Source: Dokdonella fugitiva
GTDB taxonomy: Bacteria; Pseudomonadota; Gammaproteobacteria; Xanthomonadales; Rhodanobacteraceae
Assembly (NCBI RefSeq): GCF_014138265.1
Contig: NZ_JACGXL010000001.1
Coordinates: 186,001 to 250,000 of the forward strand
Length of the DNA stretch: 64,000 nt
Direction of reading: 5' to 3'
The notes below the pieces were generated by a model, which had not been told where the DNA came from, searched no databases, and saw only the letters and a list, made by a program, of their open reading frames with translations. Shown in pieces: positions 26,839 through 35,320 of this stretch; position 1 is the stretch's first letter, and each line of letters opens with the position of its first letter. A program made the position numbers and the translations under genes.

Positions 26839-28308
26839 TTATTTGATGGGGGAAGCGGCATCGCTCGCCGCGAGCGGATCGCCGTCGAGGCGGTAGCCGC
26901 CGCCGAGTGCCTTGGTCAAAGCGATCTGCGCCGACACCGCCTGTGCGTCGAGCGTGAGCAGGGCGTCGCGCTGTTCGAGCACCTGCGCCTGCGCGCCGAG
27001 CAGGCTGCGGTCGTCGACGAGGCCCTGGCGCACGCGCGCGGTGGCCGTGCTTTCGAGCGCACGCGTCGCCGCGAGCTGGCCGTTGCGTTCGTTGCGGCGC
27101 GCGTCGACCTGGGCGAGCGTGAGCGCCTGCGTGGCGACGTCGCGGGCGGCGTCGACGACGGTCGCGTCGTATTGCGCCGCGGCCGCATCGAGCTGCGCCT
27201 GCGACGCGCCGTAGCCGGCCTTGAGCTGGCCGCGGCCGAAGATCGGCAGGTGCAGCGCGGGACCGATCGCGGCGGTGCGGCTGCCTGCGTTGAGCAGCTT
27301 GTCGAGGTCGAGCGACTGCAGCCCGACCATCGCGCCGAGGCTGATGTCCGGGTAGAACTCCGCGCGCGCTTCGTCGACGCGGCGCAAGGCCGCTTCGACG
27401 CGCCAGCGACTCGCGGCGATGTCGGGGCGGCGCGCGATGAGGTCGAGCCCGACGCTGCCCGGCAGCGCCGCGTCGACGCTCGGCAACGCGCGTGCCTCGA
27501 GCTTGGGCAGGTCCGCCGGTGCGACGCCGAGCAGGCCGGCCAGTGCGGCGAGGCGGATCTTCGCGCTGCCGGCGTACGCGGCCTGCATCTCGCGCACCGA
27601 AGCGAGCTGCGCGTCGGCCTGATGCACGAGGTCGGGCGAATCGATGCCCCGCGCGACGCGCTTGTCGGCGAGCGTGCGCAGGCGCTGCAGCACGCCGATC
27701 GAATCGTCCGCGAGGGCGAGGTGCGCCTGGTCCGCCTGCCACGCGAAATAGGTGTCGGCGACCGCAGCCGTGAGCACGAGGCTCGCCGCGCTGCGCTCGG
27801 CCTCGGCCGCGCGTGCGTCGTCGACGGCCGCCGCGACCGCGGCGCGCGTCTTGCCCCAGAAGTCGAAGTCGTACTGGAACTGCAGGCTCAGGTCGCCCTG
27901 GTTGTACCAGGTGAAGCCGAGGAACTGCGGCGGGATCAGTCCGTTCTCGCTCAGGCGCAGGCGCTGCACCTGCGCGTTCGCCTGCGAGGAAAGGCCGCCC
28001 TGTGCGCGCGCGACCTCGACCGCGGCGAGCGCGGTGCCGAGCCGCTTGTGCGCCTCGTCGAGCGTCGGCGCACCGGCGAGCGCCTGTTCGATCAGGCGAT
28101 CGAGCTGGGCGTCGGCGTAGTGCTTCCACCACTGCGGGTCGGGCCACTCGGTCGAGCCCGCGCCGATCGCGACGGCGACGCCGGCGAGCGGTGCCTCGTC
28201 ACGCAGTGCAGGGTGATCGGGTTTGGGCGGGATCGAACAGGCAGCGAGCGCGAGTGCGCAGGCGGCGATCATCGGTCGTATGAGGAGGCGGCTGGCGGAT
28301 GCGGTCAT
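26839..28308 (-). CDS. Outer-membrane efflux channel (NodT/OprM-type lipoprotein)
   Basis: 489 aa from ATG 28306-28308. Lipobox ALAAC (Cys24) predicts an acylated outer-membrane channel of the TolC superfamily. Two OEP repeats are visible, with typical alternations such as ADAQLDRLIEQALAGAPTLDEAHKRLG, DLSLQFQYDFDFWGKTRAAV, and LDLIARRPDIAASRWRVEAALRRVDEARAEFYPDISL. An extended start at 28407 would add 33 charged residues before the signal and is rejected. First gene of the operon that supplies the full tripartite pump; no regulator gene is adjacent. Confidence 0.95.
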   Translation of the reverse strand: MTASASRLLIRPMIAACALALAACSIPPKPDHPALRDEAPLAGVAVAIGAGSTEWPDPQWWKHYADAQLDRLIEQALAGAPTLDEAHKRLGTALAAVEVARAQGGLSSQANAQVQRLRLSENGLIPPQFLGFTWYNQGDLSLQFQYDFDFWGKTRAAVAAAVDDARAAEAERSAASLVLTAAVADTYFAWQADQAHLALADDSIGVLQRLRTLADKRVARGIDSPDLVHQADAQLASVREMQAAYAGSAKIRLAALAGLLGVAPADLPKLEARALPSVDAALPGSVGLDLIARRPDIAASRWRVEAALRRVDEARAEFYPDISLGAMVGLQSLDLDKLLNAGSRTAAIGPALHLPIFGRGQLKAGYGASQAQLDAAAAQYDATVVDAARDVATQALTLAQVDARRNERNGQLAATRALESTATARVRQGLVDDRSLLGAQAQVLEQRDALLTLDAQAVSAQIALTKALGGGYRLDGDPLAASDAASPIK

Positions 28309-28435
28309 CGGATCCACGTCGAAGAAACGGATGAGGGGATCGTGCTGGACTGGCGGGTTCCGCTCGCGGCACCGCAGGCTGCTTCGGTCTGCGAATCGCC
28401 GGTCCATGGCGCCACGAGCGACCGCAGGTGGCGGT

Positions 28436-28470
28436 CGGCCATAACAATACTAGCCAGTTCTATATTTGAC
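28436..28470 (-). promoter_or_regulatory. AT-rich promoter/operator candidate for the Emr operon
   Basis: A sharply AT-richer island (ATAACAATACTAG and TTCTATATTTGAC) about 130 bp before the channel gene, in otherwise GC-rich DNA. It includes the imperfect palindrome ACTAGCCAGT. On the minus strand TAGTAT or TATTGT could be a -10, but no convincing -35 is seen. Confidence 0.35.
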
Positions 28471-28494
28471 CGCAACCGGTCTGGCCACGCCCGT

Positions 28495-28887
28495 TCAGCG
28501 ATAGTCGCGGTGGCACGCCTCGCATGCATTGGCGAGTGCCGTGAGCGCCTCGGACTGCAGCGGGCACGCCGCGCCCGCGTCCCAGGCGGCGACCGTCTTG
28601 CGGAAATCGGCGACGTACTGGCTCAGCACGCGATCCTGCGTGCCGGCAGCGAGCAGCGCGGGCTCGAGGTCGCCGGCGACGAGGCGCAAGTGGTCGGCCG
28701 CCAGCCGTTGCGTCGGTTGCGCGCAGCTGCCGTCCTTCGCCGCGGAGCGCGCCGCGCCGAGTTCGTGCTGCATCACGTTCATGAGCGCGCGTGGCCATGC
28801 GTTGCGGCGCTGCATCGCGCTCGAGAACATGCCGGCGACGATCGCGCCGGCGAACATGCCGACGACGAGGCAGATCAGATAGCGCAT
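28495..28887 (-). CDS. Small exported cytochrome c-like protein with C-terminal haem motif
   Basis: 130 aa. One N-terminal hydrophobic segment (YLICLVVGMFAGAIVAGMF) acts as signal or anchor. The rest is helical and ends CEACHRDYR, a CxxCH haem-attachment motif (122-126) near the very C-terminus, as in cytochrome c' and related four-helix cytochromes. Possibly a periplasmic gas- or electron-binding protein; the family is not certain. It follows the DUF6116 gene by 5 nt, so both are one transcription unit. Confidence 0.7.
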   Translation of the reverse strand: MRYLICLVVGMFAGAIVAGMFSSAMQRRNAWPRALMNVMQHELGAARSAAKDGSCAQPTQRLAADHLRLVAGDLEPALLAAGTQDRVLSQYVADFRKTVAAWDAGAACPLQSEALTALANACEACHRDYR

Positions 28888-28892
28888 GGGTG

Positions 28893-29090
28893 TCAGCGGT
28901 CTCCGTTCGCGCGTTGCTTGAGGTTGGCGAGCAGCAGCGTGCCGAGGCCGAGCAGGATCTCGTCGACGAACGGGATGAAGTCGGGGATCAGCAGATCGGC
29001 GACGAACAGGCCGGCGGTGAACAGCGCGAGGCGCGGGAAACGCAGTCCTTCGGCCCAGCGCAGCAGCGGTCGCGTGATCGGGTTCGGCAT
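28893..29090 (-). CDS. DUF6116-type small membrane protein
   Basis: 65 aa: MPNPITRPLLRWAEGLRFPRL, then a membrane segment (ALFTAGLFVADLLI), then PDFIPFVDEILLGLGTLLLANLK. It resembles short DUF6116 proteins common in Lysobacterales. Function unknown. AGGAG lies upstream of the ATG. Confidence 0.75.
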   Translation of the reverse strand: MPNPITRPLLRWAEGLRFPRLALFTAGLFVADLLIPDFIPFVDEILLGLGTLLLANLKQRANGDR

Positions 29091-29215
29091 GGACGTCTCC
29101 TCGGAAGTGTCGCACGCGGTCGGCGGTGGCGGGTCACGTTGCGACGTCGTGCCGCGGCGTCCCGGCGCGCGCCGCGGTCGAGCCGGTCGCGTGGCGATGA
29201 TACGCTGCGCGCCCC

Positions 29216-30010
29216 ATGGAACATTCCAACCTCGCGGAACGCTTCCGCGGCATCGATCGCCTGTACGGCGTCGGCAGCGTCGAACGCCTCGCGCGCACGC
29301 ACGTCTGCGTGATCGGCATCGGCGGCGTCGGCTCGTGGGCGGTCGAAGCGCTCGCGCGCAGCGGCGTCGGCCGCCTCACGCTCATCGACGCCGACGAAGT
29401 CTGCATCAGCAACACCAACCGCCAGCTGCATGCGCTCGACGGCGAGTTCGGCAAGGCCAAGGTCGCGGTGATGGCCGAGCGCGCGCGCGCGATCCACCCG
29501 GGCATCGTGATCGACGCGATCGAGCAGTTCCTCACGCCGTCGAACCTGGTCGAACTGCTCGACCGCGACTACGACCTCGTCATCGATGCCTGCGATGCGT
29601 TCCGCGTCAAGGTCGAGACGATCGCGTGGTGCCGGCGGCGCAAGCTGCCGCTGATCACGATCGGCTCCGCCGGCGGCCGCACCGATCCCACGCTCGTGAG
29701 CGTGCGCGACCTGTCGAAGACCGAACACGATGCGATGCTCGCGCTCGTGCGCAAGAAGCTGCGCGAGGAGTTCAACTTCCCGCGTGGGCCGAAGCGCTAT
29801 TTCGGCGTGCAGGCGATCTACTCGCGCGAGAACGTGCGCTACCCGCAGGCGGACGGCAGCGTCTGCGGCACGCGTCCTGCCGGCGGCGACACGCTCAAGC
29901 TGGACTGCGGCGGCGGCCTCGGCGCGGCGACGCACGTGACCGCGACGTTCGCGTTCGCGGCCGTGTCGCGCGCGCTCGCGCGGCTGCTCGCGCAGTCGGG
30001 CGCCGGATGA
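29216..30010 (+). CDS. tcdA: tRNA threonylcarbamoyladenosine dehydratase
   Basis: 264 aa, the usual TcdA/CsdL length. VIGIGGVGSWAVEALARSGVGRLTLIDAD is the E1-like ATP-binding Rossmann motif (about 34-62), followed by NTNRQLHAL. It uses ATP to cyclise t6A37 to ct6A in tRNAs reading ANN codons. A TATA-like GATGATACG lies just upstream. The stop codon is one nucleotide from the stop of the convergent tatD-type gene, leaving no room for a dedicated terminator. Confidence 0.95.
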   Translation: MEHSNLAERFRGIDRLYGVGSVERLARTHVCVIGIGGVGSWAVEALARSGVGRLTLIDADEVCISNTNRQLHALDGEFGKAKVAVMAERARAIHPGIVIDAIEQFLTPSNLVELLDRDYDLVIDACDAFRVKVETIAWCRRRKLPLITIGSAGGRTDPTLVSVRDLSKTEHDAMLALVRKKLREEFNFPRGPKRYFGVQAIYSRENVRYPQADGSVCGTRPAGGDTLKLDCGGGLGAATHVTATFAFAAVSRALARLLAQSGAG

Positions 30011-30011
30011 T

Positions 30012-30779
30012 TCAGGTGGGCGGGAGTGCGAACAAGCGGCGAGCGTTCGCGGCCGTCGCACGGGCGATGTCGGCGACGTCGCCGCCCCGCAGCGCAGCGA
30101 CCGTCGCGACGATCTCGCGAAGGTGTGCCGGTTCGTTGCGCTCGCCGCGATGCGTCGCGAGCGGCTGGTCCGGTGCGTCGGTTTCGAGCAGCAGGAATTC
30201 GATCGGCATCGTCGCGACGATGCCGCGCAGCTTGTTCGCGCGTTCATAGGTGACCGGTCCGCCGAGTCCGATCATGAAATCGAGGTTCCACAACTGGCGC
30301 GCCTGCTCGGCGCTGCCGGAAAAGCTGTGCACGACGCCGCGCAATCCGCCGATGCGGCGGATCGCCGCCACGACTTCGTCGACCGCGCGCCGCGCATGCA
30401 CGATCACCGGCAGTTCGAACTCGCGCGCGAGCCCGAGCTGACCCGAGAAATAGCGGCGCTGTTCGTCCGCGTCGAGGCCTTCGACGAAGAAGTCGAGGCC
30501 ACACTCACCGACCGCGACGGGGCGTTCGCGCTCGAGCCAGTCACGCAGCGCGCCGAGGTGGTCGGGCCGATGCTCGGCGAGGTACATTGGGTGCAGCCCG
30601 TAGGCCGCGTGCAGGTCCGCATGACCGGCACACAGTTCGCGCAGCTTGCCGAAGCCGGCCAGGGCGATCGCCGGGATCACCTGTGCGGCGACGCCGGCGG
30701 CGCGCGCGCGCGCGATGACCGCGTCGCGGTCGGCGTCGAATTCGGGAGCATCGAGATGACAGTGCGAATCGACGAGCAC
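30012..30779 (-). CDS. TatD family metal-dependent hydrolase / DNase
   Basis: 255 aa from GTG 30777-30779. DSHCHLD (4-10), GLHP, ECGLDF, VIVHAR, HSFSGS and LETDAP are the metal ligands of the TatD TIM-barrel family, which includes 3'-5' exonucleases acting on DNA/RNA. The GTG starts 2 nt after the stop of the upstream protease gene (TGA 30782-30784), and no ATG is near, so coupling decides this start. Last gene of the seven-gene run from 36046. Confidence 0.93.
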   Translation of the reverse strand: MLVDSHCHLDAPEFDADRDAVIARARAAGVAAQVIPAIALAGFGKLRELCAGHADLHAAYGLHPMYLAEHRPDHLGALRDWLERERPVAVGECGLDFFVEGLDADEQRRYFSGQLGLAREFELPVIVHARRAVDEVVAAIRRIGGLRGVVHSFSGSAEQARQLWNLDFMIGLGGPVTYERANKLRGIVATMPIEFLLLETDAPDQPLATHRGERNEPAHLREIVATVAALRGGDVADIARATAANARRLFALPPT

Positions 30780-30781
30780 GA

Positions 30782-32302
30782 TCAGCGCTGTGCCCCGGTC
30801 GCGCGCGGGCGCTGCAGCAGCTCGGACGGCCAGGCGTGGGTCGAGTGGCCGTCGCCGGTCTGCACGACGTCGTTCTGGTCGATGCCGTCCGCGCTCGTCG
30901 CTCCGGTGTGGCCGGGATCGAGCCAGTCGCGCAGGCGCGACGAGGCCGACGCGCCGTTCCATGCGACCGACAGCTTGCCGTAGCAGTCGAAGCCGTCGTT
31001 GGGTTGGCCCGGTGCGGCGTCGCTGCACGCCGCCGTTCCGCCGGAGAGCGTGCCGATCAGGTGGTGCGCGATCCCGCCGCTGCCGGCGACGGCGAACAGG
31101 CCGGAACCGGACGAGCCGCCTTCGGTCGTGCCCTGCGTGTACGGCCCGGTCATCCAGTGGGTGTTGGCCGTGGTCGTGGTCGCGATGCAGCTGTCCATCG
31201 TCGTCGGCGCGGGGCCCGCGGTGATCTTCTTCACGTCACCACTCGGATGGTGGATGCCGACCGTGCCGCCCGGTGCGGTGCCGGACGCGTCCCAGCCGGC
31301 GTAGTAGAGGTTCCAGGCCGTATCGGGCGTGCCGCCGAGCTCGACGAGCGTGAAGTCCACGTCCGCACGCGTCGCGCGCAGCGTCGCGCCGTGCTGGTCG
31401 TCGGCGAGGAAACCGCCCGCGGGTGCGGCGAGCACGCTGCACTGGGTCGACTGGTAGTTCCAGTAGACCACCATCGACTGCGCTTCCGAGGCGACCGACA
31501 TGCAATGCGCCGCGGTGAGGAACAGATTGCGTCGAGCGTGCGGTACGTCGGTGACGAGCGTGCCGCTGCAGATGTAGTACTCGCCGTCGTCGGCGGCGAC
31601 GTATTCGTAGTAGCCGACCGCGCGGATCTCGTCCGGATACGGTGCGCCGAGCGGGCAGGCGACGTTGACGTTGCACGCGCCCGACGCGCCGGGGCCGGTG
31701 TCCAGTGCCTGCTTGCGGCCGTACAGGTCGCGGAAGCCGGCCCCGACCGTGCCGAGTTCGAGCGCGGCTCCGTCGAGCGCCGCCCCGGCGGGCACGCGCA
31801 CCTCGACCGTCGCGATGTCGCCGGGCACGACGGGTGCGTGGAACGTGCCGTTGCTCGCATCGGCGGCCGTGTACGGCCCTTGGTATTCGTCACCCGCACC
31901 GATCACGTACAGGGTCGCGCCGCGCGGCAGCGCGAAATGCGCGAAGGCGAGGCGAAGGTCGGTCGCGCCCGCGGCACGCACGCGTACGCGCCAGAGGCGC
32001 GAGCCGTCGTCGAGCGTGTCCCAGCGGCCATCGCGCTCGGGCGTGATCGACACCGGCTGCGCGTCCGCACTGCGCAGGCGTTTGCTGCCGGCCGCGCGCG
32101 TCGCGCGGTCGCTGTCGACGCGGCGGCGCATCGCGTCGATGCCGGGTACGTCGATGATCGCGACATCGACACCGGCCTTGGCCGGATGCGCGAGGCTGTA
32201 GGGCGGTTCGCCCTTGCGCGCCTCGCTCGTGGCGGCGCCGAGCAGCAACGCGACGCCGAGCACCCGGCGCATGAGCGGAAGCAAGCGATGAAGGTGGCGC
32301 AT
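30782..32302 (-). CDS. Secreted trypsin-like serine protease
   Basis: 506 aa from ATG 32300-32302 (GGGAG upstream). Signal peptide of about 28 residues (cleavage near SEARK). An N-terminal about 200-residue domain (a beta-rich region with RLWRVRVRAAGATDLRLAFAHF) precedes a chymotrypsin fold: TAAHC (His about 266), DVDFTLVEL (Asp) and EGGSSGSGLF (Ser about 402). Cys pairs (CNVNVAC, CSD...CYG) suit a secreted enzyme. Similar to lysyl-endopeptidase-like exoproteases of this order. The specificity pocket cannot be assigned. Confidence 0.88.
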   Translation of the reverse strand: MRHLHRLLPLMRRVLGVALLLGAATSEARKGEPPYSLAHPAKAGVDVAIIDVPGIDAMRRRVDSDRATRAAGSKRLRSADAQPVSITPERDGRWDTLDDGSRLWRVRVRAAGATDLRLAFAHFALPRGATLYVIGAGDEYQGPYTAADASNGTFHAPVVPGDIATVEVRVPAGAALDGAALELGTVGAGFRDLYGRKQALDTGPGASGACNVNVACPLGAPYPDEIRAVGYYEYVAADDGEYYICSGTLVTDVPHARRNLFLTAAHCMSVASEAQSMVVYWNYQSTQCSVLAAPAGGFLADDQHGATLRATRADVDFTLVELGGTPDTAWNLYYAGWDASGTAPGGTVGIHHPSGDVKKITAGPAPTTMDSCIATTTTANTHWMTGPYTQGTTEGGSSGSGLFAVAGSGGIAHHLIGTLSGGTAACSDAAPGQPNDGFDCYGKLSVAWNGASASSRLRDWLDPGHTGATSADGIDQNDVVQTGDGHSTHAWPSELLQRPRATGAQR

Positions 32303-32428
32303 GGACTGCTCCCGCTGTTGCGATGGGCCAAGCATAAGCAGGTGAACGCTCCGCGGCGAGCGTCGAGGTGCGCGCGTCATCATTCGTTCAGCCGTTCGTG
32401 CGCGCGTTGCCTCGAACGGCGTCGCGGG

Positions 32429-32776
32429 TCAGAGGTGCAGCAGGCCGAAGAATGCGACGATCGCCACGAGCACGCCCGGTACCCAGGCGAGTGCGAGCAA
32501 CGCACCCTTGCCGAAGCGCCGGTGACCGCTCCTGTACGCGACCGCGCTCGCCAACGCGAGCACGGCGACGGGCGTCGGCAGCACGATCGCCAGCAGCGTG
32601 TAGAACACGTGGTTGTCCGCACTCATGTGCGTCTGCATGATCGCGCTCATGAGCATGCCGAGCACGATCCAGCCGCCGAAGAGGATCGCCAGGCCGCAGC
32701 CGACGCCGGCACCGACCCGGCTCGTGTCGGGTGAGGGCGTCGAAGGAGCCGATGCATCGGGAATGGTCGTCGTCAT
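32429..32776 (-). CDS. Small three-helix membrane protein (paralogue 2)
   Basis: 115 aa: a Pro/Ser-rich N-terminus (about 20 aa), then three membrane segments (VGCGLAILFGGWIVLGMLMSAIM; FYTLLAIVLPTPVAVLALASA; ALLALAWVPGVLVAIVAFFGLL). AGGAGG lies just upstream of the ATG. Its layout and its ending AFFGLL resemble the neighbour at 32818-33159, so the two look like tandem paralogues. Function unknown; position suggests a role with the radical SAM/Lgt-like genes. Confidence 0.8.
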   Translation of the reverse strand: MTTTIPDASAPSTPSPDTSRVGAGVGCGLAILFGGWIVLGMLMSAIMQTHMSADNHVFYTLLAIVLPTPVAVLALASAVAYRSGHRRFGKGALLALAWVPGVLVAIVAFFGLLHL

Positions 32777-32817
32777 GGAACCTCCTGTTCCTGATGCAGT
32801 ACGCAGGATCGGCCGCG

Positions 32818-33159
32818 TCAGTGCCAACCGCCCGACGAGAGCAGCCCGAAACATGCCGCGACCAGCAGCAGCGCGACGGCGACGATCGTGCCGATGCCGA
32901 GCAGCACGCCGAGCGCGCTGCGCGGTCGGCCGTTCGCCGCGAACCAGACCATGAGGCCTATCATCCCCAGCCACGGCAGTGCGAGCAGCAGCGTGCCCGT
33001 GCCGGAATCGATGCCGTCGAAGGCGCTGAACGCACCGACGACGATCGCGTAACCGAAGATCAGTAGCGCCCAGGCGCAGGCGACGCCCGCCAGCAATGAT
33101 CCACGCCCGGCGCGGACGTCGGCCGGTCGGTCCGGTATCCGCGGTGACGGATCGCTCAT
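32818..33159 (-). CDS. Small three-helix membrane protein (paralogue 1)
   Basis: 113 aa: a charged Pro-rich N-terminus, then GVACAWALLIFGYAIVVGAFSAF, GTLLLALPWLGMIGLMVWFAAN and VLLGIGTIVAVALLLVAACFGLL as three membrane helices. GGAGGAA sits before the ATG. Same topology and similar last helix as the next gene. It begins 16 nt after the radical SAM gene stop and is probably in the same operon. Confidence 0.8.
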   Translation of the reverse strand: MSDPSPRIPDRPADVRAGRGSLLAGVACAWALLIFGYAIVVGAFSAFDGIDSGTGTLLLALPWLGMIGLMVWFAANGRPRSALGVLLGIGTIVAVALLLVAACFGLLSSGGWH

Positions 33160-33175
33160 CGCGTTCCTCCTTCGC

Positions 33176-34594
33176 TCAGGGGTAGGTACCGCGTGCGCGT
33201 GCGCGCAGTCGCTCGAGCTGCTGCACGCGATCGTCGCGGTAGAACAGGTTGAACGTGTCGAACGGGATGAGCCGGCCGTCGGGTTGCGCGATGTGCACGC
33301 ACGACTTCTTCACCGCGCGCAGGTCGAACGAATGCGCGTCGATGAACTGCATGATCAGCACGCGGAACACGTTGCGGTAGTTCCACTCCTGCGGCGCCTG
33401 CACCTGAGGCAGGCAGCACAGCAGGTCCGACAGCGAACACGCCTGCGATTCGGGCGAGTGGTTCGTCGCGAACAGCTCGAACACGTGCGCGCGCAGCGCC
33501 TCGTCGCGTTCGACCACGATCGTGTTGCGCCCCTTCGCGACGAGCGTCTCGGGTGACACGAAACGCGTGAGCGGCACGGTCGCGTCGCCGAGCTTGAGCG
33601 CGTACGCCATCGCGAGGCAGTCGGGATTGCACGGTACCGGGATGAGGTCGTCCGGCTCGAACACGCGCGTCTGCTCGAGGATGCACCGGCGCACTTCGGT
33701 GAGCGTGAGGCGATCGCGCGCGGGGTCGTAGTTCTCGAGTCGCCCGGCCGCCTGGATCGGTTGGAAGGTCACGCCGCGCACGCACGGCTGTCCCAGCGCG
33801 AACTCGACGATCGCGCCGAGTTCGTGGTCGTTGAGGCCCTTCTTCACGGTCACGACGAGCGTGGTCGAGATGTCGTGGTCGTTGAGTCGTTCGAGCGCGC
33901 GGCGGCGCACGTCGGCGAGCTTGGCGCCGCGCAGTTCCTGGTGCACCTCGTCGCGCAGCGAGTCGAACTGCAGGTAGAGCTCGAAGCCGGGCTCGTACTG
34001 CTTGAGGCGCGCGGCGAAATCGGCGTCGCGCGCGATGCGCAGGCCGTTGGTGTTGACCATCAGGTGGCGGATCGGGCGCCGGCGCGCGGCGTCGAGGATC
34101 GCGAAGAAATCCGGGTGCAGGGTCGGCTCGCCGCCGGAAATCTGCACGACGTCCGGCTCGCCCTCGTTCGCGACGACCGCGTCGAGCATGCGCTCGACCG
34201 TCGCGAGGTCGCGGTAGCCCGGTCGATGCGGTCCGGAGTCGGCGTAGCAGATCGGGCAGCGCAGGTTGCAGTGGTCGGTGATCTCGACCAGCGACAGGCA
34301 ACTGTGCTGCATGTGCTCGGGGCAGAGCCCGCAGTCGTACGGGCAGCCCCAGTGCTGGGCGGTGTTGAAGCGGCGCGGCATCTCCGGTGCCTTGATGAAC
34401 ACCTCGCGCGCCTTGCGGTAGTACGCCGCGTCGTCGGCGATGAGCACGCGTTCGCGGCCGTGCTCCGGGCACCACTTCTCGAGGAAGACCTGCTCGTCCT
34501 TGATCAGCACCTTCGCTTCGATGCGCGCGAGGCAAGTCGAGCAGATCGACACCGCGCTGTCGTAGAACAGGTACGGTCTCAGCTTCGCGCCCAC
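33176..34594 (-). CDS. Radical SAM protein resembling archaeal tetraether synthase (Tes/MJ0619 type)
   Basis: 472 aa from GTG 34592-34594, which overlaps the Lgt-like gene by 16 nt (AAGGGG upstream). An N-terminal ribbon (C18-x2-C21, C42) is followed by CPYDCGLC (C84, C88, C91) and the radical SAM cluster CNLRCPIC (C109, C113, C116), then QISGGEPTLHP (GGEP 154-157). The C-terminus has MQFIDAHSFDLRAVKKSCVHI and DGRLIPFDTFNLFYR, which I recognise from the tetraether synthase group that joins lipid chains through C-C bonds. Bacterial members are poorly characterised. Domain and family are clear; substrate is inference. Confidence 0.88.
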   Translation of the reverse strand: MGAKLRPYLFYDSAVSICSTCLARIEAKVLIKDEQVFLEKWCPEHGRERVLIADDAAYYRKAREVFIKAPEMPRRFNTAQHWGCPYDCGLCPEHMQHSCLSLVEITDHCNLRCPICYADSGPHRPGYRDLATVERMLDAVVANEGEPDVVQISGGEPTLHPDFFAILDAARRRPIRHLMVNTNGLRIARDADFAARLKQYEPGFELYLQFDSLRDEVHQELRGAKLADVRRRALERLNDHDISTTLVVTVKKGLNDHELGAIVEFALGQPCVRGVTFQPIQAAGRLENYDPARDRLTLTEVRRCILEQTRVFEPDDLIPVPCNPDCLAMAYALKLGDATVPLTRFVSPETLVAKGRNTIVVERDEALRAHVFELFATNHSPESQACSLSDLLCCLPQVQAPQEWNYRNVFRVLIMQFIDAHSFDLRAVKKSCVHIAQPDGRLIPFDTFNLFYRDDRVQQLERLRARARGTYP

Positions 34595-35310
34595 AGGCCC
34601 CTTCCCAGTCGCGGCAGGTCGCGACAGTAGTAGCACAGGCCGGCGACGCAGAGCAGCTGGATGCCCGACAACCCGCCCGGATACGCGTACGGCACCGGCT
34701 TGATCGCGTCGACGAACAGGCGGAACGCGAGGTAGGCGACCATGAACGCGCGGAAGCGGTCGCCCGCGCGCACGAAGGCGTTGCGCCGCGCGTGCAGCAC
34801 GAGGCCGAGGGCGAGCAGGAACGCGAGCTCGTAGAGCTGGGTCGGATGACGCGGAATGCCGTCGCCGAAGTCGACCGCCCACGGCAGCGTGCTCGGGTTG
34901 CCGTAGGTATGGTCAGCGAGGCCGGACAGGTAGCAGCCGATGCGGCCGATCGCGATGCCGACGAGCAACGGCAGTGCGAATGCGTCGCCGCTCGAGCCCT
35001 GTGCGCCGACGATGCGCTTGACGAGTTCGACGCCGACGAGTCCTCCGAGCAGCGCGCCGACGATGGTCTTGCCTTCGAGCAGGCGGCGCGCGTCGGGGAA
35101 GCCCGCGAACGCGGCGAGCGGGTCCTCGATCCAGTAGCCGAGCTTGGCGCCGATCGCCGCGCCGGCGATCGCCGCAAACGCGATCCAGACGCTGCGGTCG
35201 GTGTCGGCGAGCACGGGCAGCGCGAGTCGTCGGCGCTCGCGCACGAACAGGCGGAAGCCGACGAAGTAGGCGGACGCTTCGACGACCGTGTGCAGGCCGG
35301 CCGCTTCCAT
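34579..35310 (-). CDS. Lgt-like (prolipoprotein diacylglyceryl transferase family) membrane protein
   Basis: 243 aa from ATG 35308-35310. About seven hydrophobic segments. Lgt-family landmarks: GRIGCYLSG (R123, matching the essential Arg of GRLGNFING) and [10 protein letters not shown]-like [10 protein letters not shown] (H155). However, the usual HGGL(I/M)G motif reads ALLGGLVG (about 86-93), so the conserved His of bona fide Lgt is absent. It therefore may not attach diacylglycerol to lipoproteins and may act on another lipid acceptor. An upstream GTG at 35358 would overlap the oxygenase gene by 38 nt; the ATG 10 nt after that gene's stop fits the family start better. Confidence 0.8.
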   Translation of the reverse strand: MEAAGLHTVVEASAYFVGFRLFVRERRRLALPVLADTDRSVWIAFAAIAGAAIGAKLGYWIEDPLAAFAGFPDARRLLEGKTIVGALLGGLVGVELVKRIVGAQGSSGDAFALPLLVGIAIGRIGCYLSGLADHTYGNPSTLPWAVDFGDGIPRHPTQLYELAFLLALGLVLHARRNAFVRAGDRFRAFMVAYLAFRLFVDAIKPVPYAYPGGLSGIQLLCVAGLCYYCRDLPRLGRGLWARS

Positions 35311-35320
35311 GCGCGGCGCG

